Assembly: GCF_003254505.1 (NCBI RefSeq)
Contig: NZ_QFYP01000001.1
Span: 3,332,001 to 3,396,000 of the forward strand
DNA from: Phenylobacterium hankyongense
GTDB taxonomy: Bacteria > Pseudomonadota > Alphaproteobacteria > Caulobacterales > Caulobacteraceae
DNA: 64,000 bases
Direction of reading: 5' to 3'
A model generated the notes under the pieces. It worked only from the letters and a program-made list of their open reading frames with translations. It searched no databases and was not told the origin of the DNA. Positions 1 through 9,385 of this stretch are shown one piece after another; position 1 is the first letter of the stretch, and each line of letters starts with the position of its first letter. The position numbers and the translations under genes are program-made.

Positions 1-458
1 CCTTCGACCGGGTGGCCTCCATCGAGATGTTCGAGGCGGTGGGCGAACGCTATTGGCCGGCCTATTTCGGCAAGATCCGCGACGTGCTCGCGCCCGGCGG
101 CCGGGCCGGCCTGCAGATCATCACCATCCGCGACGAGCTGTTCGAGGGCTATCGCCGGCGCGCCGATTTCATCCAGAAGTACGTCTTTCCGGGCGGCATG
201 CTGCCCTCCGAAGCCCGCCTGAAGGCGGAGACCGACCGCGTCGGCCTGCACTGGCAGGGCATCGCCCGCTTCGGCCAGCACTACGCCGACACCCTGGCCG
301 AATGGGGCGAGCGTTTCGACGCCGCCTGGGCCGACATCCGCACCCTCGGCTTCGACGAGCGCTTCCGCCGCCTGTGGCGCTTCTACCTGAGTTATTGCGA
401 GGCCGGCTTCCGCACCGGACGCACCGACGTGGTGCAGCTCAGCCTGGCGAAAGGCTGA
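1..458 (+). CDS. Cyclopropane-fatty-acyl-phospholipid synthase family protein, C-terminal part
   Basis: Partial gene; the 5' end lies outside the window and the reading frame is already open from base 3. The visible part runs from FDRVASIEMFEAVGE, the loop after the SAM-binding fold in CFA synthases, through a segment rich in Arg and aromatic residues (YRRRADFIQKYVFPGG) to YLSYCEAGFRTG near the C terminus. Both motifs are typical of the family, which transfers a methylene group from SAM to unsaturated acyl chains of membrane phospholipids. The gene ends 43 bp before the cysteine synthase gene on the same strand. The N-terminal half was not seen, so I do not assign a specific paralogue. Confidence 0.85.
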   Translation, partial: FDRVASIEMFEAVGERYWPAYFGKIRDVLAPGGRAGLQIITIRDELFEGYRRRADFIQKYVFPGGMLPSEARLKAETDRVGLHWQGIARFGQHYADTLAEWGERFDAAWADIRTLGFDERFRRLWRFYLSYCEAGFRTGRTDVVQLSLAKG

Positions 459-501
459 CACCCCCTGTTCGCCGCCGCCCGCCACGCTTAAGTAGCCGCC
501 C

Positions 502-1503
502 ATGGAAGTTGCAAACAGCGTCCTGGACGCCATCGGAAACACGCCGCTCATCCGCCTTCGCCGGGCCAGCGAGATCACCGGCTGCGAGATCCTCGCCAAG
601 GCGGAGTTCATGAATCCCGGCCAGTCGGTGAAGGACCGGGCCGCCCTCTACATCATCCGCGACGCCGAACAGCGGGGCCTGTTGCGGCCCGGCGGCCGGA
701 TCGTGGAGGGCACGGCGGGCAACACCGGCATCGGCCTGGCCATGGTCGGCAAGGCCATGGGCTACAAGGCGACCATCGTCATCCCCCGGACCCAGAGCCA
801 GGAGAAGAAGGACGCCATCCGGCTCTACGGCGCCAACCTCGTCGAAACCGACGCCCTGCCCTATTCGAACGAGATGAATTACGTCCACGTTTCCCGCCGC
901 TTGGCGGAGGAACTTGACGCGAAGGAGCCGAACGGCGCGGTGTGGGCCAACCAGTTCGACAACGTCGCCAACCGCGAGGCCCACGTCCGCGGCACCGGCC
1001 CGGAGATCTGGCGCCAGACCGACGGGCGCATCGACGGCTTCATCTGCGCCGTGGGCTCGGGCGGGACCTTGGCGGGGGTGGCCGAGGCGCTGCGGGAGCG
1101 CAAGCCGGACATCCGCATCGGCCTCGCCGACCCGCACGGGGCCTCGCTCTATTCCTGGTACACGGACGGCGAGCTGAAGGCCGAAGGGACCTCGATCAGC
1201 GAGGGCATCGGCCAGGCGCGGATCACCGCCAACCTCGTCGGCCTGACCATCGACCACGCCTACCGCATCTCCGACGAGGAGATGCTGCTCGCCATCTACG
1301 ACCTCATCGAACACGAGGGGCTGGTGATGGGCGGCTCGACCGGAATCAACGTCGCCGGCGCCATCCGCCTGGCCAAGGACCTCGGCCCCGGCCACACCGT
1401 GGTGACCGTGCTCTGCGACCACGGCCAGCGCTACCAATCGAAGATCTACAACCCGGGCTTCCTCGCCGAGCGCGGCCTGCCCGCCCCGGCCTGGCTGGAG
1501 TGA
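502..1503 (+). CDS. cysK: Cysteine synthase family PLP enzyme (CysK-like)
   Basis: The 333-residue product is a fold-type II PLP enzyme. The motif NPGQSVKDRA carries the PLP-binding lysine at about residue 44. GTAGNTG (about 70-76) binds the substrate carboxylate. SGGTLAG later in the chain is the PLP phosphate loop. The family makes cysteine from O-acetylserine and sulfide in the cytoplasm. The stop is followed after 2 bp by the sulfurtransferase gene, so the two are probably co-transcribed as a sulfur-metabolism pair. The motif GTAGNTG, where classical CysK has TSGNTG, leaves open a cystathionine beta-synthase-like or other beta-replacement role. Confidence 0.85.
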   Translation: MEVANSVLDAIGNTPLIRLRRASEITGCEILAKAEFMNPGQSVKDRAALYIIRDAEQRGLLRPGGRIVEGTAGNTGIGLAMVGKAMGYKATIVIPRTQSQEKKDAIRLYGANLVETDALPYSNEMNYVHVSRRLAEELDAKEPNGAVWANQFDNVANREAHVRGTGPEIWRQTDGRIDGFICAVGSGGTLAGVAEALRERKPDIRIGLADPHGASLYSWYTDGELKAEGTSISEGIGQARITANLVGLTIDHAYRISDEEMLLAIYDLIEHEGLVMGGSTGINVAGAIRLAKDLGPGHTVVTVLCDHGQRYQSKIYNPGFLAERGLPAPAWLE

Positions 1504-1505
1504 CC

Positions 1506-2345
1506 ATGGACCCGCTTGTCTCCACCGCCTGGCTGGCCGAGCGCCTGGCCGACCCCGACGTGCAGGTGGTCGACGCCACCTGGTACATGCCGGGCGAGCC
1601 CCGTTCCGGCCGCGAGGACCATGCGGCCGGGCATATCCCCGGCGCGGTGTTCTTCGACATCGACGAGATTTCCGACCACGGGACCGACCTGCCGCACATG
1701 CTGCCGACGCCCGAGGCGTTCGCGGCGGCGGCCGGAGCGCTGGGCCTGCGCCGCGACGCGACGGTGGTGGTCTACGACGGCCAGGGCATATTCTCCGCGC
1801 CGCGGGTCTGGTGGACGCTGCGGACCATGGGCTTCCCCAAGGTCGTGGTGCTCGACGGCGGCCTCAAGAAATGGCGCGCCGAAGGCCGGCCGGTTGAGAC
1901 CGCCGAGACGCAAGCTACGCCCACCCGCCTGGAGCCGGCCTTCGATCCCGCCCGAGTCCGCGACCTCGACGCCGTGCGCGGCCTGCTGGACGGCGGCGCG
2001 GCGCAGCTGGTCGACGCGCGCGCCGGCCCGCGTTTCCGCGGCGAGGCGCCGGAGCCGCGCGCCGGATTGCGCTCCGGCCACATGCCCGGCGCCTGCAACG
2101 TGCCCTGGGGCCCGCTGGTGAACGCCGACGGCACGCTGAAGTCCGCCGCCGAGCTGCGCGAAACGTTCGAGGCGGGCGGCGTGGACCTGACGGGGCCTAT
2201 CGTCACCACCTGCGGCTCCGGCGTCAGCGCCGCCCTGCTGGCCCTGGCGCTGGCGCGCCTCGGCCGCGACGACGTGCCGGTCTACGACGGTTCCTGGACC
2301 GAATGGGGCGGTCGAGCGGACACCGAGGTTGTCACCGGAGCCTGA
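1506..2345 (+). CDS. sseA: 3-mercaptopyruvate/thiosulfate sulfurtransferase
   Basis: The 279-residue protein has two rhodanese domains. The first, around residues 5-130, includes the conserved AGHIPGAVFFD segment. The second, around 150-275, carries the active-site loop TTCGSGVSA with the catalytic cysteine near residue 236. The CGSGV(S/T)A loop is typical of mercaptopyruvate sulfurtransferases, while thiosulfate-specific rhodaneses have a more basic loop. It moves sulfane sulfur from 3-mercaptopyruvate to thiol or cyanide acceptors. The ATG lies 2 bp after the cysK-like stop, which supports co-transcription. Confidence 0.9.
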   Translation: MDPLVSTAWLAERLADPDVQVVDATWYMPGEPRSGREDHAAGHIPGAVFFDIDEISDHGTDLPHMLPTPEAFAAAAGALGLRRDATVVVYDGQGIFSAPRVWWTLRTMGFPKVVVLDGGLKKWRAEGRPVETAETQATPTRLEPAFDPARVRDLDAVRGLLDGGAAQLVDARAGPRFRGEAPEPRAGLRSGHMPGACNVPWGPLVNADGTLKSAAELRETFEAGGVDLTGPIVTTCGSGVSAALLALALARLGRDDVPVYDGSWTEWGGRADTEVVTGA

Positions 2346-2348
2346 GCC

Positions 2349-2852
2349 ATCGACGTCCGCCTCGCCCGCCCAGACGACCTGCGCCACCTGCCGCGGATCG
2401 AGCGGTCGGCCGCTGCGGCCTTCCGCGGCTCCAGTCAGGACGCCATCGCCGACGACGAGGTCAGCCCGGCCAGGGTCTACGTCCCGCTGCAGGCGCAGGG
2501 GCTGGTCTGGGTGGCCGACGACGCCACGGGCCGGATCGGCTTTGCGGCCTGCGAGGCGTTCGACGACGCCCTGCACCTGTGGGAGCTGGCGGTGCGGCGC
2601 GCGCGCCAGGGCCAGGGCGTCGGCCGCGCCCTCGTTCGCGCCGTGATCGATGCGGCGCGGGCGCGAGGCTGCGCCGCGGTCACCCTGACGACGTTCCGCG
2701 AGATCGCCTGGAACGGGCCGTTCTACGCCCGTCTCGGATTCCGCGAACTCGCCGTGCACGAACTCGACGGCCGGCTTGCGGAGGTGCTGTCTCGCGAGGC
2801 GGAAAAGGGCCTCGACGTGGCGACCCGCTGCGCCATGCGGCTGGCGATCTAG
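2349..2852 (+). CDS. GNAT-family N-acetyltransferase with no canonical start codon
   Basis: The frame shows a full GNAT domain. It begins IDVRLARPDDLRHLPRIE, matching the usual N terminus of this family, continues to the acetyl-CoA loop RARQGQGVGRALV, and ends near NGPFYARLGF. The substrate is unknown. The in-frame stop of sseA (2343-2345) is only one codon upstream of ATC at 2349, and there is no ATG, GTG or TTG before a GTG at 2511. Starting at 2511 would delete the first beta strand and helix. I therefore place the start at ATC 2349, a rare start codon that would be coupled to the sseA stop. A sequence error is the main alternative. Confidence 0.7.
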   Translation: MDVRLARPDDLRHLPRIERSAAAAFRGSSQDAIADDEVSPARVYVPLQAQGLVWVADDATGRIGFAACEAFDDALHLWELAVRRARQGQGVGRALVRAVIDAARARGCAAVTLTTFREIAWNGPFYARLGFRELAVHELDGRLAEVLSREAEKGLDVATRCAMRLAI

Positions 2853-2900
2853 CGCGAACCCGGGCGGCCACCCTGCGAACAGGACGGCCGCCCGGTCGCG
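2853..2900. terminator. GC-rich inverted repeat between convergent genes
   Basis: A long stem (CGCG, then CCGGGCGGCC pairing with GGCCGCCCGG, then CGCG) encloses a loop of about 16 nt. It fills the gap between the end of the GNAT gene and the end of the TonB receptor gene on the other strand. There is no T tract, so it is a probable bidirectional transcription stop or mRNA 3'-end stabiliser and not a classical terminator. Confidence 0.55.
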
Positions 2901-2901
2901 G

Positions 2902-5541
2902 TTACCAGAACTTCGCGCGGAGCGTGACTTCGAGCGTGCGTCCGAACGGCGAGGCCAGGGGGGCGTAGTAGCCGCCCGTCCCGTCGTAGAACGGCGGCTT
3001 CTTGTCGAACACGTTGGCCGCCCGCAACTGGATCTGCGACCCGCTCATGACGTGCGGCAGGTCGTAGGTGCCGACCAAGTCGAACGTGGTCCAGGAATCG
3101 ACGGTCTGGACCGGTGTGATCGCCGTGTTCTTGAACGACCCCGTGTAGTTCATGAACACCGCCAGGGTGACCGGCTCCATGTTCCAGCTCGCGCTCAGGC
3201 GCGCCTTCCACTTGACCGCGTCGGTGGTGCCGAGGCGGGAGGTGAACGGCGTGCCGGCCACAACCTGCTGGTCGAACTGCAGCTGGCGGTTGGCGTTGGC
3301 TGCGAACGAGAACCGGCCCAAGCCGGTGTCCATCTGATAGCTGGCGTCGAGGTCGACGCCGGCGAACCGGCGGGTCCCCAGGTTGATCGCGTAGGAGCGG
3401 AAGATGTAGTCGATGACCGCCGGCACCGGGCTCTGCGGCGGCGCGTCCTTGATCGCCTGCGCGATCTGGGCGGCGGTCGGGAACCGGGTGATGGAGTCGG
3501 CGAACGCCGGGTTGAAGAAGGCGTCGTTGGTCGTCGGCTTGTAGACCAGGTTGCTGTATTCGACGTGGTAGTAGGTCGCGCTGAACCGCAGGCCATGGAT
3601 GTAGTCCGGCGTGTAATCGACGCCGTAGGAATAGCTCTTGGCGCGTTCCGGCGTCAGGTTCGGGTTGCCGCCGCCCATGTTGTAGACGTTGACCGTGCCC
3701 ACACCGGCGATGTTCGAGCCGGGCTGCGGGACCCCGAAGATGCTGGTCAGCATGCCGAGGTTCGGGGCGGCGTAGGCCTTGCCGTAGCTGGCGTGCAGGG
3801 CCACGCCGTCGATCGGCTCCCACACGACGCCGTACTTCGGATTGAAGGTGCCGCCGAGCTTTTGGTAATGGTCGTAGCGACCGGAGACGGAGACCTCGAG
3901 CCGCTGGAAGCCCGGGATCGCGTTCTCGGCGCTGAACAGCGGCACGTGGACTTCGCCGTAGAGGCCTTCCACCGCCCGGTTGACGTCGTCGTTACGCACC
4001 AGGATCTGGTCGACGCGGGCCGCGCCGGCGTACTGCAGCTGCCTCGCCTCCTCATCCCGGAAATCGGCGCCGACGGCGGCGCGCACCTCACCGCCGGGGA
4101 TCTTGAACAGCGGCCCGTCCGCCTTGATCTGCAGCTCGCGAAGGTACTGGTGGGCGTTGTTGATCTGGGTGTAGCCGTTGTCGATCTGCGACAGGACCGA
4201 GGGATTGTTCTGCGCCGCTTGGCCGAACGGGTTGAAGGCCGTGGCGAGGGTGGTGTTGTTGGCCAGCGCCTGAGCGACCGCGATGTCGATTTCCGGGTCG
4301 CTGTTGAAGTCGTGGGTCTTCGAGAAGTGGGTCATGATCCCACCGGACCAGCCGCCGCCCAGGTCGATGTCCAGGCCTCCCGTGATGCCCATGACCTCGG
4401 AGGTCTGGAAGCCATGCGGGTTGGGAAACAGCCCCAGCCCGCTGCGGGTCACCGACTCGCTGGTCGCGACCACGCCCGGCGGCAGCACGAAATAGGGGTT
4501 GGTGTTGGGCACGACGACGGTGAACGACCGCGGCCCACTCGTGCGATTGGTCTCGTAGTTGGAATAGTTGAGCTCGGTCCACAGCTTGACCCGCTCGCCA
4601 AGGTCCTGGTGGGCCGTGGCCAGCACCGAATGGCGCTTTCCGTTCGGGATGATGCTGTTGAGCAGCGAGTTCTCGCACTTGTTGGGCGTCGTCGCGAAAC
4701 TCGGATAGCCGTAGGTCTTGCCGCCCACGCTAATGTTCGGATTGGGGCAGCTCGTGGTGCGCAGGTCGCGCCCGCCGCGGTAGCTCTGGTCGAGGACGAT
4801 ACCGAGGTCGGCGTTGGTCGGAGAGTGGTTGTCGGAATACTCGTAGGCGACCATGACGCCGCCGGTGTCCCAGGTCTTGCCCCAGATCGCGGAGAAGTCG
4901 CGCTTCTGATACTTGGAGTTGTTGCCGCCATAGGTGGCCGAGGCTTCCAGGCCGTCGACGTCCTTGCGGTAGATGAAGTTGACCACGCCGGCGACGGCGT
5001 CGGAGCCGTAGACCGCCGAGGCGCCGTCGGCGACGACCTCCACCCGCTGGAGCGCAATCACCGGAATGATCGACGGGTCGGGGAACACCGCCTCGCCGCC
5101 GACCGGGGCGAACCGGTGGCCGTTGAACAGCGTCAGGGTGGCGTAGATGCCGAGGTTGTGGATGTTCGGGTCGAAGCCCGGGCTCCGGAACCGGTTGGAC
5201 GTGGACTGCTCGGAATTGGCGCCGAAGTTCCCCAGCTGCGGGATGGAGGACACCAGCTCGCTGACGGTGGCCGGGGCGTTCATCTTGATCGTGTCGCGTC
5301 CCACGGCGATCAGGGCCGAGCCGGTGGGTGCGACGCCGCGGATGCTGGAGCCGGTGACCACCACCTCATCGAGGGCGGTCTCCTTTGCGGGGGTCGAAGA
5401 CGCCGATTCCGCCGGCGCGGCGGCGGCCGCGTTGACCTGAGCCAACGCCGCGTGCGGGAGAACAATTGAGAGGACGGCTGCTGAGCCCAGCAAAATCCTT
5501 CGTTGCACGCGGTTCGGCGTCAGATTCGACAGCTTCGACAT
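2902..5541 (-). CDS. TonB-dependent outer-membrane receptor
   Basis: The 879-residue precursor has a signal peptide ending at about residue 34 (PHAALA-Q), an Ala-rich linker, and a TonB-box-like segment LDEVVVTGSSIRG at about 57-69. A plug domain follows, with VEVVADGASAVYGSDAVAGVVNFI, and then a long beta-barrel. It ends in an aromatic residue (VTLRAKFW), the usual outer-membrane insertion signal. Such receptors import siderophores, vitamin B12, sugars or peptides using TonB energy. No neighbour tells the substrate. The start follows a good ribosome site (GGGGAGAG) on the minus strand. It stands alone, with no regulator or partner transporter next to it. Confidence 0.93.
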   Translation of the reverse strand: MSKLSNLTPNRVQRRILLGSAAVLSIVLPHAALAQVNAAAAAPAESASSTPAKETALDEVVVTGSSIRGVAPTGSALIAVGRDTIKMNAPATVSELVSSIPQLGNFGANSEQSTSNRFRSPGFDPNIHNLGIYATLTLFNGHRFAPVGGEAVFPDPSIIPVIALQRVEVVADGASAVYGSDAVAGVVNFIYRKDVDGLEASATYGGNNSKYQKRDFSAIWGKTWDTGGVMVAYEYSDNHSPTNADLGIVLDQSYRGGRDLRTTSCPNPNISVGGKTYGYPSFATTPNKCENSLLNSIIPNGKRHSVLATAHQDLGERVKLWTELNYSNYETNRTSGPRSFTVVVPNTNPYFVLPPGVVATSESVTRSGLGLFPNPHGFQTSEVMGITGGLDIDLGGGWSGGIMTHFSKTHDFNSDPEIDIAVAQALANNTTLATAFNPFGQAAQNNPSVLSQIDNGYTQINNAHQYLRELQIKADGPLFKIPGGEVRAAVGADFRDEEARQLQYAGAARVDQILVRNDDVNRAVEGLYGEVHVPLFSAENAIPGFQRLEVSVSGRYDHYQKLGGTFNPKYGVVWEPIDGVALHASYGKAYAAPNLGMLTSIFGVPQPGSNIAGVGTVNVYNMGGGNPNLTPERAKSYSYGVDYTPDYIHGLRFSATYYHVEYSNLVYKPTTNDAFFNPAFADSITRFPTAAQIAQAIKDAPPQSPVPAVIDYIFRSYAINLGTRRFAGVDLDASYQMDTGLGRFSFAANANRQLQFDQQVVAGTPFTSRLGTTDAVKWKARLSASWNMEPVTLAVFMNYTGSFKNTAITPVQTVDSWTTFDLVGTYDLPHVMSGSQIQLRAANVFDKKPPFYDGTGGYYAPLASPFGRTLEVTLRAKFW

Positions 5542-5953
5542 TTTTCTCTCCCCGTTGTTTTAACTTTTCACCGGCACGCCAGTTGAAAGGCGCAGCCAGC
5601 CGACCGCCATCCGATCAATGTCGAGATGGACGCGACAAATTGAATTGAGGCGCAGAAACGCACGTGCAGAGGCGTCACAAGGTCGCCGTCGCACTTCTGG
5701 GTAATCTGCTTATTGAGTGACTATGGGCGCGAAATTACACGCGCCAGCTCGCTTCCCGCGACATCAGGCTTTCCATCCCTTTGGTTGTACTTAGACGAGG
5801 TCATTGATTCCGCCTCGCCAGCCCAGCTATTTGTGCACACTGTATACAGCGACACAAGCCACTTTCGCGCCTTAGTTGAAACGAACGACACGACACCTTT
5901 GGTGGCTGAGCCAGCCTTTGAAGCCGGCATGGGGACGGCGCAGCCGCTCTGGC
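5542..5953. other. 412-bp non-coding gap upstream of the TonB receptor
   Basis: No convincing gene is present. Open frames on either strand lack similarity to anything I recognise and lack ribosome sites. Part of the stretch, about 5700-5920, is AT-richer than its surroundings. It should hold the promoter of the TonB receptor (minus strand), but I could not pick a clear -35/-10 pair. It contains the palindrome listed separately. Confidence 0.6.
5840..5849. promoter_or_regulatory. Perfect palindrome CTGTATACAG, possible operator
   Basis: The ten bases are a perfect dyad, immediately preceded by a second small palindrome (GTGCAC, 5833-5838). TGTATACA cores resemble operators of some GntR-family regulators. 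It lies about 300 bp upstream of the TonB receptor start, rather far for direct repression, and no regulator gene is adjacent. Function is inferred only from symmetry. Confidence 0.25.
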
Positions 5954-7054
5954 CTAGCGCATCGGCGGCGCGTAGAGCAGCCCGGGCTTCGGTGCGTTCC
6001 ACAGGGCGTTGAGGCCCCGGTCGAGCTTCAGGCCGGAGTCCTGGCCCACGTCGCGCTGGAAGATTTCGTGATAGGCGCCGACCTGCCGGATCACCTGGAA
6101 GGCCCAGTCCTTGGAGAGCCCCAGCAGCGGGCCCAGGTCCCCTTCGACGCCCAGCAGGCGCCGCGTTTCCGGGTCGGAGGCGGTCTCGCGCGCCTGCTCG
6201 ACGGTGCGCGAGGTCAGCCCGAGCTCCTCGCCCAGCACCGTCGCGTAGACCGTCCAGCGGACGATGTCCGTCCAGGCGGGGTCGGTCTGGCGCACCACGG
6301 GGCCGAGCGGCTCCTTGGAGATCACGTCCGGCAGGATGGCGTGGGCGTTGGGATTGTTGAGCACCGAGCGGGCCGCCGCCAGCGCCGACACATCGGCGGT
6401 GAAGGCGTCGCAGCCGTCGTTCTCGTAGAGCCGGCGGGCCTCCTCCTCGGAGTCCATGACGACGGGCTTGTAGTTCAGGCCGCGGGCCCGGAAGTAGTCG
6501 GCGAGATTGCCCTCGCTGGCGGTGCCCGCCTGCACGCAGATGCGGGCGCCCGACAGCTCCTCGGCGCTGGCCAGGCCCAGCGACTTGCGCGCCAGGAAGC
6601 CCTGGCCGTCGTAGTAGGTCACCGCCGCGAAATCGAGCCCGAGGCCGGCGTCGCGGGCGAAGGTCCAGGAGGTGTTGCGCGACAGGATGTCGATCCGGCC
6701 CTGCTGCAAAGCCCCGAACCGGTCCTGGGCGGTGACCGGCGTGAACCGCACCTTGTTGGCGTCGCCCAGCACCGCGGCGGCCACCGCGCGGCAGATGTCC
6801 ACGTCGAAGCCCCGCCACTGGCCGTGCACGTCCGGAAGGGCGAAGCCCGGCAGGCCGGGATTGACCCCGCAGGCGAGGTAGCCGCGCTTGCGCACCGCGG
6901 CCAGCGTCGGGCTGTGGGCGCGCTTGTAGGCCGGACCGGCCGCCGGGGCGGAGGCGGCGGGCGCAGGCTTGTCGACGGCGACCGGCGGCTGGCGCGCCTC
7001 GCAGGCGGTCAGGCCGAGCATCAAGATCGCCGTCGCCGCGAGGCGCCTGATCAT
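5954..7054 (-). CDS. Amino-acid ABC transporter substrate-binding lipoprotein (AapJ-like)
   Basis: The 366-residue product starts with a lipoprotein signal, LGLTAC, with the lipidated cysteine at about residue 18. A bacterial solute-binding domain of the AapJ/YhdW group follows: LAAVRKRGYLACGVNPGLPGFA, then WRGFDVDICRAVAAAV, then the DRFGALQQGRIDIL segment. It would bind polar amino acids in the periplasm. The ATG at 7054 follows AAGGAGC; an upstream in-frame extension has no signal-peptide character and was rejected. No permease or ATPase gene is adjacent, so it is an orphan binding protein here. A lipid anchor is unusual for this family in Gram-negative bacteria. Confidence 0.85.
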   Translation of the reverse strand: MIRRLAATAILMLGLTACEARQPPVAVDKPAPAASAPAAGPAYKRAHSPTLAAVRKRGYLACGVNPGLPGFALPDVHGQWRGFDVDICRAVAAAVLGDANKVRFTPVTAQDRFGALQQGRIDILSRNTSWTFARDAGLGLDFAAVTYYDGQGFLARKSLGLASAEELSGARICVQAGTASEGNLADYFRARGLNYKPVVMDSEEEARRLYENDGCDAFTADVSALAAARSVLNNPNAHAILPDVISKEPLGPVVRQTDPAWTDIVRWTVYATVLGEELGLTSRTVEQARETASDPETRRLLGVEGDLGPLLGLSKDWAFQVIRQVGAYHEIFQRDVGQDSGLKLDRGLNALWNAPKPGLLYAPPMR

Positions 7055-7136
7055 CCCTGCTCCTTGATCGGGGAAACGGTAGGGCTGTAAGTGCGGCCGG
7101 CACTTTCGCCAGCGTCGCCAGAGCCCGCAACCCCAC

Positions 7137-8300
7137 ATGGCCGATGAAACCCGCCTGATCCGCGCCGGGACCACGCCGAAGGCGCTGGCCAAGACCGTCG
7201 GCCCGCCGATCCAGAAGGGCTCGACCGTGCTGCTGCCGAACGCCGAGGCGCTGTACGACGACGAGAGCCACGTCACCTACGGCCGGCAGGGACTGGCCGC
7301 CCAGGACGCCCTGCAGGCGGCCCTGGCGGAGATGGAGGGCGCGGCGGGCGTGGCGCTTTACCCGTCCGGCCTGGCGGCCCTGACCGGCGCCCTGTTGGCG
7401 GTGCTGAAGTCCGGCGACGAGGTTATGGTCGTCGACAACATCTACAAGCCGACCCGGCGGTTCTGCGACCGGGTGCTGAAGCGCTTCGGCGTCGGCGTGC
7501 GCTACTTCGACCCGCGCACCTCGCCGGAGGAGCTGGTGGCCGACGCCGGCGAGGCGACCCGGCTGATCCTGATGGAGAGCCCGGGCTCGCTGACCTTCGA
7601 GATGCAGGACCTGACCCGCATAGCCGAACTGGCCCGGGCGCGCGGCCTCCTCACCGCAACCGACAACACCTGGGGCGCCGGCCACATCTACAAGCCCCTG
7701 GAGCACGGGATCGACCTGTCGCTCCAGGCGCTGACCAAATACGTCGGCGGCCATTCCGACATCTTCATGGGCTCGGCCGCGGCGCGGGACCCGGCGTTGG
7801 TCCGGGCGTTGGGCGACGGGGTGCACGACCTCGGCTGGGCGGTGTCCGGCGAGGACGCCTACCAGATGCTGCGCGGCCTGCGGACCCTGCCGACGCGGAT
7901 GGCCCGCCAGGGCGCGAGCGGCCTGGCCGTCGCCGCCTGGCTGCGCGACCAGCCGGAGGTCGCCGCGATCTACCACCCGGCCCTGCCCGGCTGTCCCGAC
8001 CACGCGCTCTGGACGCGGGATTTCACCGGCGCCTGCGGCCTGTTCGGCTTTGCGCTGAGGCCGGGGCCGGAGACGGCGGTGAACGCCTTCCTCGACGCCC
8101 TGACGCTGTTCGGCCTGGGCTTTTCCTGGGGCGGGTTCGAAAGCCTGGCGATCTCCTGCGATCCGCAGCTGAAAAGCCGCGCCTTCACCCGCGACTACGG
8201 CGGGCCCCTGATCCGACTGCACATCGGCCTGGAGGACCCCGACGACCTGATCGCCGACCTGCGGGGCGCGCTGGCGGTCTACGCGGCTTCGCGGAGCTAG
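7137..8300 (+). CDS. metC: Cystathionine beta-lyase
   Basis: This 387-residue Cys/Met-metabolism PLP enzyme shows the cofactor lysine in LTKYVGGHSD (about residue 201), the aspartate in DNTWGAGH, and the early Y/R segment VTYGRQGL. The wording of the active site, TKYVGGHSD, fits cystathionine beta-lyase, which splits cystathionine to homocysteine, pyruvate and ammonia. It is divergent from the amino-acid-binding lipoprotein, with an 82-bp gap between them. No SAM or cobalamin riboswitch was seen in the leader. Confidence 0.9.
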   Translation: MADETRLIRAGTTPKALAKTVGPPIQKGSTVLLPNAEALYDDESHVTYGRQGLAAQDALQAALAEMEGAAGVALYPSGLAALTGALLAVLKSGDEVMVVDNIYKPTRRFCDRVLKRFGVGVRYFDPRTSPEELVADAGEATRLILMESPGSLTFEMQDLTRIAELARARGLLTATDNTWGAGHIYKPLEHGIDLSLQALTKYVGGHSDIFMGSAAARDPALVRALGDGVHDLGWAVSGEDAYQMLRGLRTLPTRMARQGASGLAVAAWLRDQPEVAAIYHPALPGCPDHALWTRDFTGACGLFGFALRPGPETAVNAFLDALTLFGLGFSWGGFESLAISCDPQLKSRAFTRDYGGPLIRLHIGLEDPDDLIADLRGALAVYAASRS

Positions 8301-8361
8301 GCGGGAACTCTCGGCGCCCTGACGGATTGCCTCGCGGACTCCACCACGACGAGGACCGGCC

Positions 8362-9363
<1,002 letters not shown>

Positions 9364-9385
9364 CGACGCCCCCACGAGGGGCGAC

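Noticed and set aside
2776..5469. 897-codon open frame on the plus strand
   Set aside because: It runs opposite the TonB-dependent receptor, is Arg/Gly/Val-rich without motifs, and is a product of high GC on the antisense strand.
5713..6012. 99-codon plus-strand frame in the gap before the TonB receptor
   Set aside because: There is no ribosome site, it runs into the antisense of the amino-acid-binding gene, and it has no recognisable features.
7055..7136. Possible SAM riboswitch in front of metC
   Set aside because: The 82-bp leader lacks the conserved SAM-II or SAM-V core words and is too short for other SAM classes.
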